From: Promethearchaeota archaeon Loki_b32
GTDB taxonomy: Archaea > Asgardarchaeota > Lokiarchaeia > Sigyniarchaeales > SOKP01
NCBI GenBank assembly: GCA_005223125.1
Contig: NJBH01000005.1
Coordinates: forward strand, 126,780-190,779
DNA length: 64,000 nt
Reading direction: 5' to 3'
Made by a program: the position numbers and the translations under genes. Within the stretch, counting starts at the first letter, position 1, and every line of letters starts with the position of its first letter. Below, piece after piece: positions 9,528 through 17,824 of the stretch. Below the pieces are notes generated by a model, which did no database searches, was not told the DNA's origin, and was given only the letters and a program-made list of their open reading frames with translations.

Positions 9528-9662
9528 TTAAATAAGTTTTTGATTTTTTCGACTAAATTTTTTCCATATTGTTTCAAACCACCCTAAATTGAAAGGAATA
9601 TCTCTTATATTTTCCCCTTCGATTATCAGATCTTGGAATTTCTCTTTAAAAAAACCAAATAT
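9528..9662 (-). pseudogene. C-terminal gene remnant upstream of radical SAM gene
   Basis: A 44-codon open stretch on the minus strand begins right after a TAG stop and lacks a start codon, but reads like real protein (FGFFKEKFQDLIIEGENI, then RDIPFNLGWFETIWKKF and a basic end). The Trp- and Phe-rich amphipathic pattern is unlike random translation of AT-rich DNA. It looks like the C-terminus of a lost gene. I cannot name the family. It explains part of the 262-base gap between the radical SAM gene and the GH3 gene. Confidence 0.35.
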
Positions 9663-9733
9663 CTAAAAAAATAAAATTTACTATAAATCCTATTTATTTT
9701 TAATTATATATTATATTATTACTATTTTAGTTA

Positions 9734-11785
9734 GTGAAAAAGTGGATGATTGAAATCAAGAAAGGAATGACTGAAAGTGAAATTGAAGACTACGTAAATT
9801 ATGTTCTAGAACAGATGACCTTGCAAGAAAAAGTCGCTCAAATGATTGGGAATGGAATAAATATAAAAGTGTTATTTGATGGAGGATTTGGAAAAAGAGT
9901 ATATGATGCGGCAGGTTCAGAAAAATACAATATTCCTTCGTTCAAATTTACTGATGGGCCTCGAGGAGTAATAATTCCTGGCTCTACCTGTTTTCCTGTA
10001 TCAATGGCTCGTGGAGCATCTTGGGACTTAGATTTAGAAGAAAGAGTTGGTGATGTGATAGGGAAAGAAGTTAGAGCAAATGGAGGTAACCTTTTTGGAG
10101 GCGTTTGTATAAATAATTTACGACACCCTTCGTGGGGAAGGGCTCAAGAAACATATGGAGAAGATACTTTTCAAATAGGTGAATTTGGTGCTGCTTTAAC
10201 TCGGGGTGTACAAAAACATAATGTTATGGCGACTGCTAAGCATTTTGCAGCTAATAGCATTGAAAAGGCTCGATTTAAAGTAAATGTTAAAATGGATGAG
10301 CGTACACTTCGTGAGGTTTACCTTCCTCACTTTAAGCGTTGTGTGGAGGAAGGATGCGCTACTATAATGAGTGCTTATAATAAAGTTCGTGGGAAATATT
10401 GTGGTCATAATGATTATCTATTACGGGATATTTTAAAAGGTGAGTGGAGTTTTCAGGGATTTGTTCATTCTGATTGGATCCATGGCGTGAAAGACACTGT
10501 AGGGGGAATAACAGGAGGATTAGATGTTGAGATGCCTCGAGCAAAATATTATAAATTTAAGAAAATTGAAACAGCTCTACAAGAAAGTAAGATTTCAGAA
10601 ACCCTAATTGATGAGGCGGCTAGCCGAGTAATGCGGACAATTCTTCGCTATACTACTAAGGAAGATCCTCAAACATATGAACCTAGCTTAATTGGATGTA
10701 AAGAACATCGTCAGGTGGCATTAGAAGCTGCAGAAAAAAGTATGGTCCTCTTAAAAAATGAAAAGGATGTATTACCATTGGATAAGAAGAAAATTAACAA
10801 ATTAGCAATGTTTGGAAAATTAGCAAGAGTTAGAAATACCGGTGATCACGGTAGTAGTGATGTGAATATCAAAAAAGTTATTACTCCGTTAAAAGGAATA
10901 AGAAATTTTTTAGGAGATTCTATTGAAGTGGCCTATGATGATGGAAAAGATCCAAGGGGTGTTAAAAATACTGCTAAAGAAGCAGATGCAGCGATTGTGG
11001 TCGTTGGATTAACCTATAAGGATGAAGGTGAATATATTATTGAAAAAAGAACTGGTGGGGATCGAGAGAATTTGTCTTTACACGATGATCATATTGAATT
11101 AATTAAAGCAGTTGTTTCTGAAAATGAAAAATGTATTGTTGTTCTAATTGGAGGGAGTGCTATAACTATGGAAGGATGGAAAGATCACGTACCCGCTATT
11201 TTATTGGCTTGGTATTCAGGTGTAGAAGGGGGTAATGCTTTAGCGAAAATACTTTTTGGTGATGTCAATCCCGGCGGAAAATTACCTTTTACAATTCCTA
11301 AAGATCCTCAACATTTGCCTTTCTTCGATAAAAATGCAGAGGAAATTGAATACGGATATTATCATGGTTATACTCTTTTTGATAAAGAGAGTTATGAACC
11401 AGCGTTCCCATTTGGTTATGGCTTAAGTTATACTTCCTTTAATTATAGCAATTTAAATGTTGAAGTAACAGATGATAAAATAATTGCCACTGTAGATATT
11501 AAGAACAGTGGAAAAGTTGCTGGAGATGAAATAGTCCAACTATACATAGGATTTGAACTATCTCAGATAGATCGTCCTGTAAAACTTTTAAAAGGATTTT
11601 CACGAATGAATCTAGAACCAAATGAAATTAAACCAGTTAAAATTGAAGTACCTTATAAAAATCTTGCGTGGTATAATCCAAAATCGAAATCATGGGAAAT
11701 TGAACAGATAACATATACACTTTACGTGGGTTCATCTTCAAGAAAGGAAGATCTATTATCTACTCAATTTAATTTAAGAAATTAA
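9734..11785 (+). CDS. Glycoside hydrolase family 3 (beta-glucosidase-like)
   Basis: This 683-residue enzyme should release sugars from the non-reducing ends of beta-glycosides. The N-terminal TIM barrel holds FTDGPRG (72-78), NNLRHPSWGRAQETYGED (127-144), the KH pair (169-170) and FVHSDW with the nucleophile Asp247. The second alpha/beta domain follows (about 330-540, with YSGVEGGNALA and GKLPFTIP). A fibronectin-III-like end domain starts after FPFGYGLSYTSF. There is no signal peptide, so it acts inside the cell, on imported oligosaccharides or glycolipids. The frame begins at GTG 9734; ATG 9746 is an equally possible start. Confidence 0.9.
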   Translation: MKKWMIEIKKGMTESEIEDYVNYVLEQMTLQEKVAQMIGNGINIKVLFDGGFGKRVYDAAGSEKYNIPSFKFTDGPRGVIIPGSTCFPVSMARGASWDLDLEERVGDVIGKEVRANGGNLFGGVCINNLRHPSWGRAQETYGEDTFQIGEFGAALTRGVQKHNVMATAKHFAANSIEKARFKVNVKMDERTLREVYLPHFKRCVEEGCATIMSAYNKVRGKYCGHNDYLLRDILKGEWSFQGFVHSDWIHGVKDTVGGITGGLDVEMPRAKYYKFKKIETALQESKISETLIDEAASRVMRTILRYTTKEDPQTYEPSLIGCKEHRQVALEAAEKSMVLLKNEKDVLPLDKKKINKLAMFGKLARVRNTGDHGSSDVNIKKVITPLKGIRNFLGDSIEVAYDDGKDPRGVKNTAKEADAAIVVVGLTYKDEGEYIIEKRTGGDRENLSLHDDHIELIKAVVSENEKCIVVLIGGSAITMEGWKDHVPAILLAWYSGVEGGNALAKILFGDVNPGGKLPFTIPKDPQHLPFFDKNAEEIEYGYYHGYTLFDKESYEPAFPFGYGLSYTSFNYSNLNVEVTDDKIIATVDIKNSGKVAGDEIVQLYIGFELSQIDRPVKLLKGFSRMNLEPNEIKPVKIEVPYKNLAWYNPKSKSWEIEQITYTLYVGSSSRKEDLLSTQFNLRN

Positions 11786-11956
11786 TAAAAATATATTTCT
11801 CTAATCTTTTAATTTATTCTTCTTTACTTGTTTCAGAAGATTTATATGATGATATTGATCTTACCCCTTTGACAAAGCAAAATTTTCTTCTCAGCCATAA
11901 ATCATCAAAAGAAAAAATGAAAAATTCTTAATTAAAGGTTCTCTAATTATTAACTA

Positions 11957-13318
11957 ATGAACCTTAATCCTCTTCACAAACGGTTTGAAACATTTACATA
12001 TAAAAATTTAAATGATTTAGAGAAAAAAGTTGCTGAATTGGGATTAGAAATTCCAATATATCCTCGGGTAGAAATTCTCCAGCAAAAAGTAAAAATAAAA
12101 AATGTGTTTATACCTAATCGATTAGCTATACAGCCAATGGAAGGTTTTGATGCTGATTTAGATGGTACACCTGGAAAATTAACTTTTAGACGATATGAGC
12201 GATATGCTAAAGGTGGAGCGGGATTAATTTGGTTTGAAGCAACAGCGATTAACCATGATTGCCGTTCAAATCCTCATCAATTATTAATATCAGAAGAAAA
12301 TTCTAAAAAATTAAAAGAATTGGTCTCATTTACAAGAGATATTTGTAATAAATCTCTAAAAAAATTAGGATTTGAAAATGAGTGCGTTTTAATTATACAA
12401 TTAAATCATTCTGGAAGATATTGTGTAAGAAATAGTAAAAAATACCCTATAAGGGCATATCATAATGTTGAGTTAAATAATGCAAAAGGACTTTCAGATA
12501 AGGATGGACGTGTAGTATCTGATGAGGAACTCAAACAATTAGAGGATATTTGGGTTCAAAAGACGACTTTAGCAAAAAATATTGGTTTTGATGGAGTAGA
12601 TATAAAATCCTGCCATGGTTATTTAATCCATGAATTATTTAGCTCAAGAGTTCGAGAAGATTCTGAATATGGGGGAACTTCTCTTGAAAATCGATCAAGA
12701 TTATTTCTAAATATTATTAAAAAATTGAATAATATAAGGGACTTCATAATAACTACACGAATGAGTGTTTATGATGGAATTCCATATCCTAATGGGTTCG
12801 GGGTAAAATCAGTAGAAAATGATAAATTTCCAGCAATAATAGATCTTACTGAACCCATTGAGGTAATTAATAAAATTTATAATCAAGGAGTAAGATTAAT
12901 TAACATTTCTGCTGGAAACCCTCATTATAAACCTCACATTACACGTCCATATGATATACCCATAAAGGGAGGAAGTCCGCCTAATGAACATCCATTATAT
13001 GGAATAAATAGAATCTTAAATTTAGTATCTTTAATTAAAAGTCATTTACCAGATGATATGATAGTTATGGGATCCGGCTATTCATATTTGCGCCAATTTG
13101 CAGGTTATATTGCAGCAGGTATGGCTCATGAAAAAAAGGTGGATATTTGTGGATTTGGAAGGATGGCATTGGCTAATCCTAACTTCCCAAAACAGATTTT
13201 CCAAGAGGGGATTATTGATAAGAAAAAAGTTTGTATTACTTGTTCTAAATGCTCTGAATTTATGAAACTTGGAGAAAATGTAGGATGTGCTACAAGAGAT
13301 CCTCAATATAAGAAATAA
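11957..13318 (+). CDS. NADH:flavin oxidoreductase, old yellow enzyme family
   Basis: This FMN-dependent reductase has a TIM barrel. NRLAIQPMEG opens the barrel, GFDGVDIKSCHGYL and SSRVREDSEYGG are the family signatures, and NLIIQLNHSGRY-like text lies near residue 140. The C-terminus has CITCSKC followed by GC, like the iron-sulfur cysteines of 2,4-dienoyl-CoA reductase, but the FAD/NAD domains that normally follow are missing (453 residues). It may therefore need a partner for electrons. Likely substrates are enoyl-CoA or other activated alkenes. It lies in the same direction as the GH3 gene, 171 bases after it. Confidence 0.85.
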   Translation: MNLNPLHKRFETFTYKNLNDLEKKVAELGLEIPIYPRVEILQQKVKIKNVFIPNRLAIQPMEGFDADLDGTPGKLTFRRYERYAKGGAGLIWFEATAINHDCRSNPHQLLISEENSKKLKELVSFTRDICNKSLKKLGFENECVLIIQLNHSGRYCVRNSKKYPIRAYHNVELNNAKGLSDKDGRVVSDEELKQLEDIWVQKTTLAKNIGFDGVDIKSCHGYLIHELFSSRVREDSEYGGTSLENRSRLFLNIIKKLNNIRDFIITTRMSVYDGIPYPNGFGVKSVENDKFPAIIDLTEPIEVINKIYNQGVRLINISAGNPHYKPHITRPYDIPIKGGSPPNEHPLYGINRILNLVSLIKSHLPDDMIVMGSGYSYLRQFAGYIAAGMAHEKKVDICGFGRMALANPNFPKQIFQEGIIDKKKVCITCSKCSEFMKLGENVGCATRDPQYKK

Positions 13319-13437
13319 TGATTAGTGTAATTATTATAAGTTTTGCCTTTCACAAGAAAATCAGTTCTTTTTGAAATTCGGTATACTAGCTGAATTAATT
13401 TTACTATTGATACTTGGTAGTTAAAAAAAAAAATTAG

Positions 13438-14202
13438 TTAAACATTTATAAATTTTACATTGCTCCTGCTTTTTCGAAGTTTTATCAATTTATCGGGATA
13501 ATTTGTGTATATTCCGTCCACAACTTTTCCTTCATATTTTAAATTTAGGTATTTCTTCATAAAGTATTTGAACAGAACTGCCCATAAATATAATTTAAAG
13601 CCATCTTTCTTTACACGTCTAAAAATTTCATGATTGAACCGATGATGACATAAATTAACAACTTGAATATTCAATTTTTTCATTTGATCTAGTAACAAAA
13701 AATTATCTTGTATGATTTGTTTATCTGAATACAATGAATTTACTAATGTTATTCGTTCATTTTTTTCTCTTAAAGGTTTAAGAAGAGAATCAAATGATTT
13801 CCTATAAGTAGCTGGTTTTGTAATCTCGATCTTGTCTATAAGATCATATTGCTTTGCAATATCAATAATCTTCAGTCCTGTTTCTACTTTAAATACATCG
13901 AAATTATACCTAATTTTATCTTTAAACGTCTCAAACATCTCTCGGAGTGTAAGAATAGATTCACCATTCTCTAAATTAAACTGCTTAATTTCTTTTAATT
14001 TTAACTCTTCTAATGGGGTCTTTTTGCCATCAATTAAAAGATATGGAAAAAATCTAAGAACAACGGCTCTATCTTTTGATAGTCGAGCCTCAGTTTTGAT
14101 CCCATCAACTCCCATATCAACTGCTTTCTTAAAAGATGACATTGAATTTTCAATTCCCCTAAAACCTGCTCCTCTATGACCCCATATTATTGTATAATCC
14201 AT
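13438..14202 (-). CDS. Glycerophosphodiester phosphodiesterase-like protein, catalytic residues altered
   Basis: The N-terminus WGHRGAGFRGIENSMSSF matches the HRGxxxxxPENT opening of the GDPD family, and the TIM-barrel pattern continues over 254 residues. Several expected residues differ. The ExD metal pair that normally follows reads KTE (in IKTEARLSKD). The second catalytic His-Asp (HD) is replaced by Phe-Phe in VVLRFFPYLL. The later ExK acid position reads FDVFK. It is thus likely a pseudoenzyme or an enzyme with changed chemistry. DGIYTNYPDKL near the end is a typical GDPD ending. The alignment is by eye. Confidence 0.75.
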   Translation of the reverse strand: MDYTIIWGHRGAGFRGIENSMSSFKKAVDMGVDGIKTEARLSKDRAVVLRFFPYLLIDGKKTPLEELKLKEIKQFNLENGESILTLREMFETFKDKIRYNFDVFKVETGLKIIDIAKQYDLIDKIEITKPATYRKSFDSLLKPLREKNERITLVNSLYSDKQIIQDNFLLLDQMKKLNIQVVNLCHHRFNHEIFRRVKKDGFKLYLWAVLFKYFMKKYLNLKYEGKVVDGIYTNYPDKLIKLRKSRSNVKFINV

Positions 14203-14330
14203 ATTTTTCTCCCTTTCAAATTAATTACTTATATAAATTATAAACAATTATTTAAACGAATTTATTTTAATTTAAAAATTTCTCAAACAGAATCGTTTTA
14301 AAAATTAGGAAAAATGGTGGAGGAATTTAT

Positions 14331-15227
14331 ATGAAATTATTACGTACACCTGATGATAAATTTGAAAATCTACCTGACTTCCCATTCAAACCTAACTATA
14401 TAGAAATCGATGGAATCAGAATCCATTATGTAGATGAAGGACCTAAAAATGCTGAAACTATACTCCTTATGCATGGTGAACCTTCATGGTCCTATTTATA
14501 CAGGCATATGATTCCAATTCTAGTAAAAGCGGGTTTTAGAACAATTGCTCCTGATTTGGTTGGATTTGGGCGATCTGATAAACCAACTGAACAAAGTGAT
14601 CACACTTATCGAAAACACGTCGATTGGATGGGAAAATGCTTAAAACACCTTGATCTTAGAAATGTTACTTTATTTTGCCAGGATTGGGGTTCTTTAATAG
14701 GTTTAAGAGTTGCTATTGAAAATCAAGAACGATTTGTTAGGATTATTTTATCAAATGGAGGATTACCCACTGGAGAACAGAAGATGAGTAAAGCATTTTT
14801 AGATTGGCAAGAATTCTCTAGAATTACTCCGAAATTTTATGTTGGAAGGATTATACAGGGTGCTACGGTAAATAAATTACCTAGAGATGTAATCAAAGCA
14901 TACGATGCTCCATTTCCGGATGACACTTATAAAGCGGGAGCTATAATTATGCCTTCATTGGTTCCAACTACAAAAGATGATCCAGAGCATGAGGCGAATA
15001 AAAAAGCATGGGAACAGTTCTTTCAGTGGAAGAAACCATTTTTAACAGCTTTCTCCGACAGCGACCCAATTACTAGAGGGGGTGATAAGTTTTGGCAGGA
15101 AAATGTTCCTGGAGCACAAGGACAAAATCATACCATTATTAAAAATGCGGGACATTTTGTACAAGAAGATAAAGGTCCTGAATTAGCTAACCTCATAGTG
15201 AAATTTATCAAAAATAATTCTTTGTAA
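14331..15227 (+). CDS. Haloalkane dehalogenase-like alpha/beta hydrolase
   Basis: This protein probably cleaves carbon-halogen bonds by hydrolysis. The features of the haloalkane dehalogenase family are present: HGEP (48-51, oxyanion side), CQDWG with nucleophile Asp118 and the halide-binding Trp119, the acid in FSDSDPIT (Asp245) and GHFVQED with catalytic His275. An Asp nucleophile followed by Trp separates dehalogenases from Ser esterases. Length (298) and the EYRHMIP-type start fit subfamily I. An epoxide hydrolase is the main alternative, but the Asp-Trp pair argues against it. The start has GGAGGAAT a few bases before the ATG. Confidence 0.85.
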   Translation: MKLLRTPDDKFENLPDFPFKPNYIEIDGIRIHYVDEGPKNAETILLMHGEPSWSYLYRHMIPILVKAGFRTIAPDLVGFGRSDKPTEQSDHTYRKHVDWMGKCLKHLDLRNVTLFCQDWGSLIGLRVAIENQERFVRIILSNGGLPTGEQKMSKAFLDWQEFSRITPKFYVGRIIQGATVNKLPRDVIKAYDAPFPDDTYKAGAIIMPSLVPTTKDDPEHEANKKAWEQFFQWKKPFLTAFSDSDPITRGGDKFWQENVPGAQGQNHTIIKNAGHFVQEDKGPELANLIVKFIKNNSL

Positions 15228-15452
15228 AAAATTTCATTAAGATTTTTATTATGAGCTTTTAGGTGCTCCAAGTTTTTTTTAATCTCCAGATAATCCAAAT
15301 GTTCTTGTTTATCGCGAAAGTTCTGAGCTGCCATTATATTCTTAAAAATAAAGATATATTAAGAACATTTTTTATGTATATTTTGGAAAGAAATGTAAAA
15401 TTTTTCTGAAATTAGTTGAGGTATTTTAGATTTTTTGAATCAAGTGTTATAA

Positions 15453-16442
15453 ATGTCAGAAGAAAGTTTAAGAGAAGTAATAGGATTAGCCAAAAAGTCA
15501 AAATGGAATCAAATAAAGAAATACATTAAATTTATTGTTCAAAAAACGTTGAAAAAAGAGGCAGGATATAGTTTAACGGCTCTTGATGTCTTAATTAATG
15601 GAAAAAAACTACCAAAATTAACGATTGCAATTAAAAATAAAGAAGAAGTTAAAGAAATTGACAAAATTATGGATTTTAATCACCTCTCTCTTTATCAAGC
15701 TACACAGAATTCGAATAATTTGATCGAAATTTCACAAAATAATGGCACACTTCTCGTTTTAGCAAAATTTCTCGGTCCAAGCTTAAATAATTATCAAGTA
15801 TTTGATTTTTCTGTACATTTAGATGCATTAGATGATCCTTTTTTCACAATTGGAAATGGGAAGAAAATAGATAGTTCTGAGATATTGAAGATTATTAATG
15901 CAAATTCAGTACTAAATGTTAAATCTAGAAAAGAAATAACAAAGAAAGATTCAAAACTAACAGAAGAGACAAAGATTCAAGATATAGAAGTTTTTATTTT
16001 TGAAAAATTGACTGAAAAAAATGCTATTTGGAATGGAACTGAAACAAAAACTTTTCAGAATTGGAAGGTAAAATTGAAAAATAAATATCGTAAAGAATCG
16101 GGGAATATTGCTTATTATAAAGGAAAACCTACTAAAAAGTATTCACAGCATTTAGAAAATCTTCTTAGGAATAAAGAGAATAAAATTAGAAGACCTTCAA
16201 AAAAATTAATTAAAAAAGAATCGAGTTCTAAGAAGGATGATAAAGAAATTTTAGAGCAATTCATCTTTAAAACGCTAGCTAATAAGAATGCTTTTTGGAA
16301 TGGAGCTGAAACAAAAAACTTTATAGATTGGAAACGTAGAATCCATAAAAAATATAATAAAGATACAGGAAAAAATCCATTTTATAGAGGAAAATTAACT
16401 CAAAATTTTCAAAAATATCTAAAAAATCTTATTAAAACCTAA
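15453..16442 (+). CDS. Unknown protein with C-terminal tandem repeat
   Basis: This 329-residue protein is not recognised. The C-terminal half has two copies of a domain of about 65 residues: residues 177-240 and 264-329. Both share IFEKLTEKNAIWNGTETK-like text (IFKTLANKNAFWNGAETK in the second), then a W-K basic helix and YYKGK/FYRGK. A lysine/serine linker joins them. The strong positive charge suggests nucleic acid binding. The N-terminal 150 residues look alpha/beta and carry no known motif. The gene meets the AbiEi-like regulator tail to tail, 10 bases apart. Confidence 0.6.
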   Translation: MSEESLREVIGLAKKSKWNQIKKYIKFIVQKTLKKEAGYSLTALDVLINGKKLPKLTIAIKNKEEVKEIDKIMDFNHLSLYQATQNSNNLIEISQNNGTLLVLAKFLGPSLNNYQVFDFSVHLDALDDPFFTIGNGKKIDSSEILKIINANSVLNVKSRKEITKKDSKLTEETKIQDIEVFIFEKLTEKNAIWNGTETKTFQNWKVKLKNKYRKESGNIAYYKGKPTKKYSQHLENLLRNKENKIRRPSKKLIKKESSSKKDDKEILEQFIFKTLANKNAFWNGAETKNFIDWKRRIHKKYNKDTGKNPFYRGKLTQNFQKYLKNLIKT

Positions 16443-16452
16443 TAAAAAGGCT

Positions 16453-17100
16453 TTAATGAGTGCCTTTTAATTTATTAAGTGCTTTCTTCAACACATTTCT
16501 ATTGGAATTTGGATAATATTGGGAATAATCTAAAATCTTTTCTTCAGAAATTCCATCCAGCAATTTATAAGCCTCAATTAATATCCTGCTTTCATTCATG
16601 TGGTTATATTGCCATAAATAAATTAAATCTAATATTGTTTTTTCGTGATCTGAATACTTGACCTTATTATCTATAATTCCAAAATTAAAAAGAGCATTCT
16701 TAAATGTTAAAAATCTAAAGTCTTTCCCTAAAATCTTGATAGGTTTTTCTTTTATAATTTGATCGTTAATAAGATAAAACATATCATTTTCATGTTCATA
16801 TTCGAAATTGATTAGATTTAATGCAGTATAAAGTCCGAAATACCAATTTTTAACATTTTTTAATTCAAGACCCTTTCCCACAAGTTCCAAGATTGAGTAG
16901 TTAAGTTTATTTTGCAGGATTTCTTCTTCAGATTTCACATAATAAATATCATCTAGAATATTTAATAAAAAACCACGAGTAACTAAATAATTACTGATTG
17001 TTCTATAATCTAAATAGAGATCTTTACTATATATTTGTAATTCTTCAGAAGTTACAAATTCCTTATTATCTTGCTTTATTTTTTTTAGAACACGAATCAT
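16453..17100 (-). CDS. AbiEi-like winged-helix regulator (antitoxin-type)
   Basis: This 215-residue protein resembles the COG5340/AbiEi group. The N-terminus is a winged helix (KEFVTSEELQIYS, YRTISNYLVTRGFL, DDIYYVKSEEE). It is followed by NWYFGLYTALNLINF, like the YxxLxSAL element of that family, and by KYSDHEKTILDLIY, like the VxDxEKTLLDLL motif. In AbiE the cognate toxin is a nucleotidyltransferase (AbiEii). None lies next to this gene, so it is an orphan or has another partner. The assignment is by motif reading and moderate only. Confidence 0.5.
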   Translation of the reverse strand: MIRVLKKIKQDNKEFVTSEELQIYSKDLYLDYRTISNYLVTRGFLLNILDDIYYVKSEEEILQNKLNYSILELVGKGLELKNVKNWYFGLYTALNLINFEYEHENDMFYLINDQIIKEKPIKILGKDFRFLTFKNALFNFGIIDNKVKYSDHEKTILDLIYLWQYNHMNESRILIEAYKLLDGISEEKILDYSQYYPNSNRNVLKKALNKLKGTH

Positions 17101-17251
17101 AAATCTAATCTAAAAATTTAATTGAACTTAAAAAAATCAAGAAAAAAATTTTACTATATCCTAAATAATGCACCTTAGTTTTAATTCTTTTAGGTAAAAA
17201 ATGCAAATTTTAAAAAAAAAATTATAAATCTTTAAGAATTTTTTAGAGAGA

Positions 17252-17704
17252 TTACTCACGCATGGCATACATTACCGCAATTAAAAATTCAATAATATAT
17301 ATCGCAATTAATATTTGAATACCCCGTGAAAACCTTAAAGCACTTGAACTCTTGAAAAGTACATAAAAAATGGGAAGTTACATCCATGGAATGAAGCCTA
17401 CGAATAGCCCAACAACAGATTTCAATACTAAAAAGAGATACAACAAAATTAACACCCCAATAATTATAATAATCCAAAGAATAGTTAGAGAATTAAATTG
17501 TCACTTATCTTTTTTAATTTTTTTTAATTTCTTCTCGATTTATGAGCCAATTTGGCAATAATATTACACCCTCATTAAAACCTAACATTTCCAAGATACT
17601 AGCATGCGGATATGTTGTATAGAACCAAATAGTAAGGGGTATCTAGAAAATGTGTACAATGCTATTATACTACCTAGAATCGCCCATAGTAAGAATATCC
17701 ACAT
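17252..17704 (-). pseudogene. Decayed membrane protein gene
   Basis: This stretch can be read as one membrane protein only by passing frameshifts and in-frame stops. It opens at ATG 17704 with MWIFLLWAILGSIIALYTF. It then shifts frame into TIWFYTTYPHASILEMLGF and on to LPNWLINREEIKKN. After TAA and TGA stops it returns to the first frame with LTILWIIIIIGVLILLYLF. A further TAA after FIPWM interrupts it, and it ends with a hydrophobic helix closing in MYAMRE at 17252. About 150 codons remain, with three membrane segments. The family is unknown. The disruptions are too many to be sequencing error alone. Confidence 0.6.
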
Positions 17705-17824
17705 TAGAGAATTTTAATAGAAAGTCGATTTTACTAATTTGTCAAATGGGAAAAATTATACCTTATTTCTTTTTATGTCAATCGAATTTTGTTTAACCAC
17801 ACACATTTTATTGGGTGTTAAAAT

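Noticed and set aside
11786..11956. Minus-strand stretch FDDLWLRRKFCFVKG and on, in the gap after the GH3 gene
   Set aside because: Possible C-terminal relic, but only about 35 codons, no start and no recognisable motif; could be chance.
15128..15334. Minus-strand frame of 68 residues overlapping the dehalogenase end
   Set aside because: The first 40 residues look somewhat protein-like, but half of the frame is antisense to the well-supported dehalogenase and there is no ribosome site; not enough to call a gene.
17370..17561. Plus-strand frame of 63 residues in the gap before the protease
   Set aside because: It is antisense to a stretch that reads as decayed membrane protein on the minus strand.
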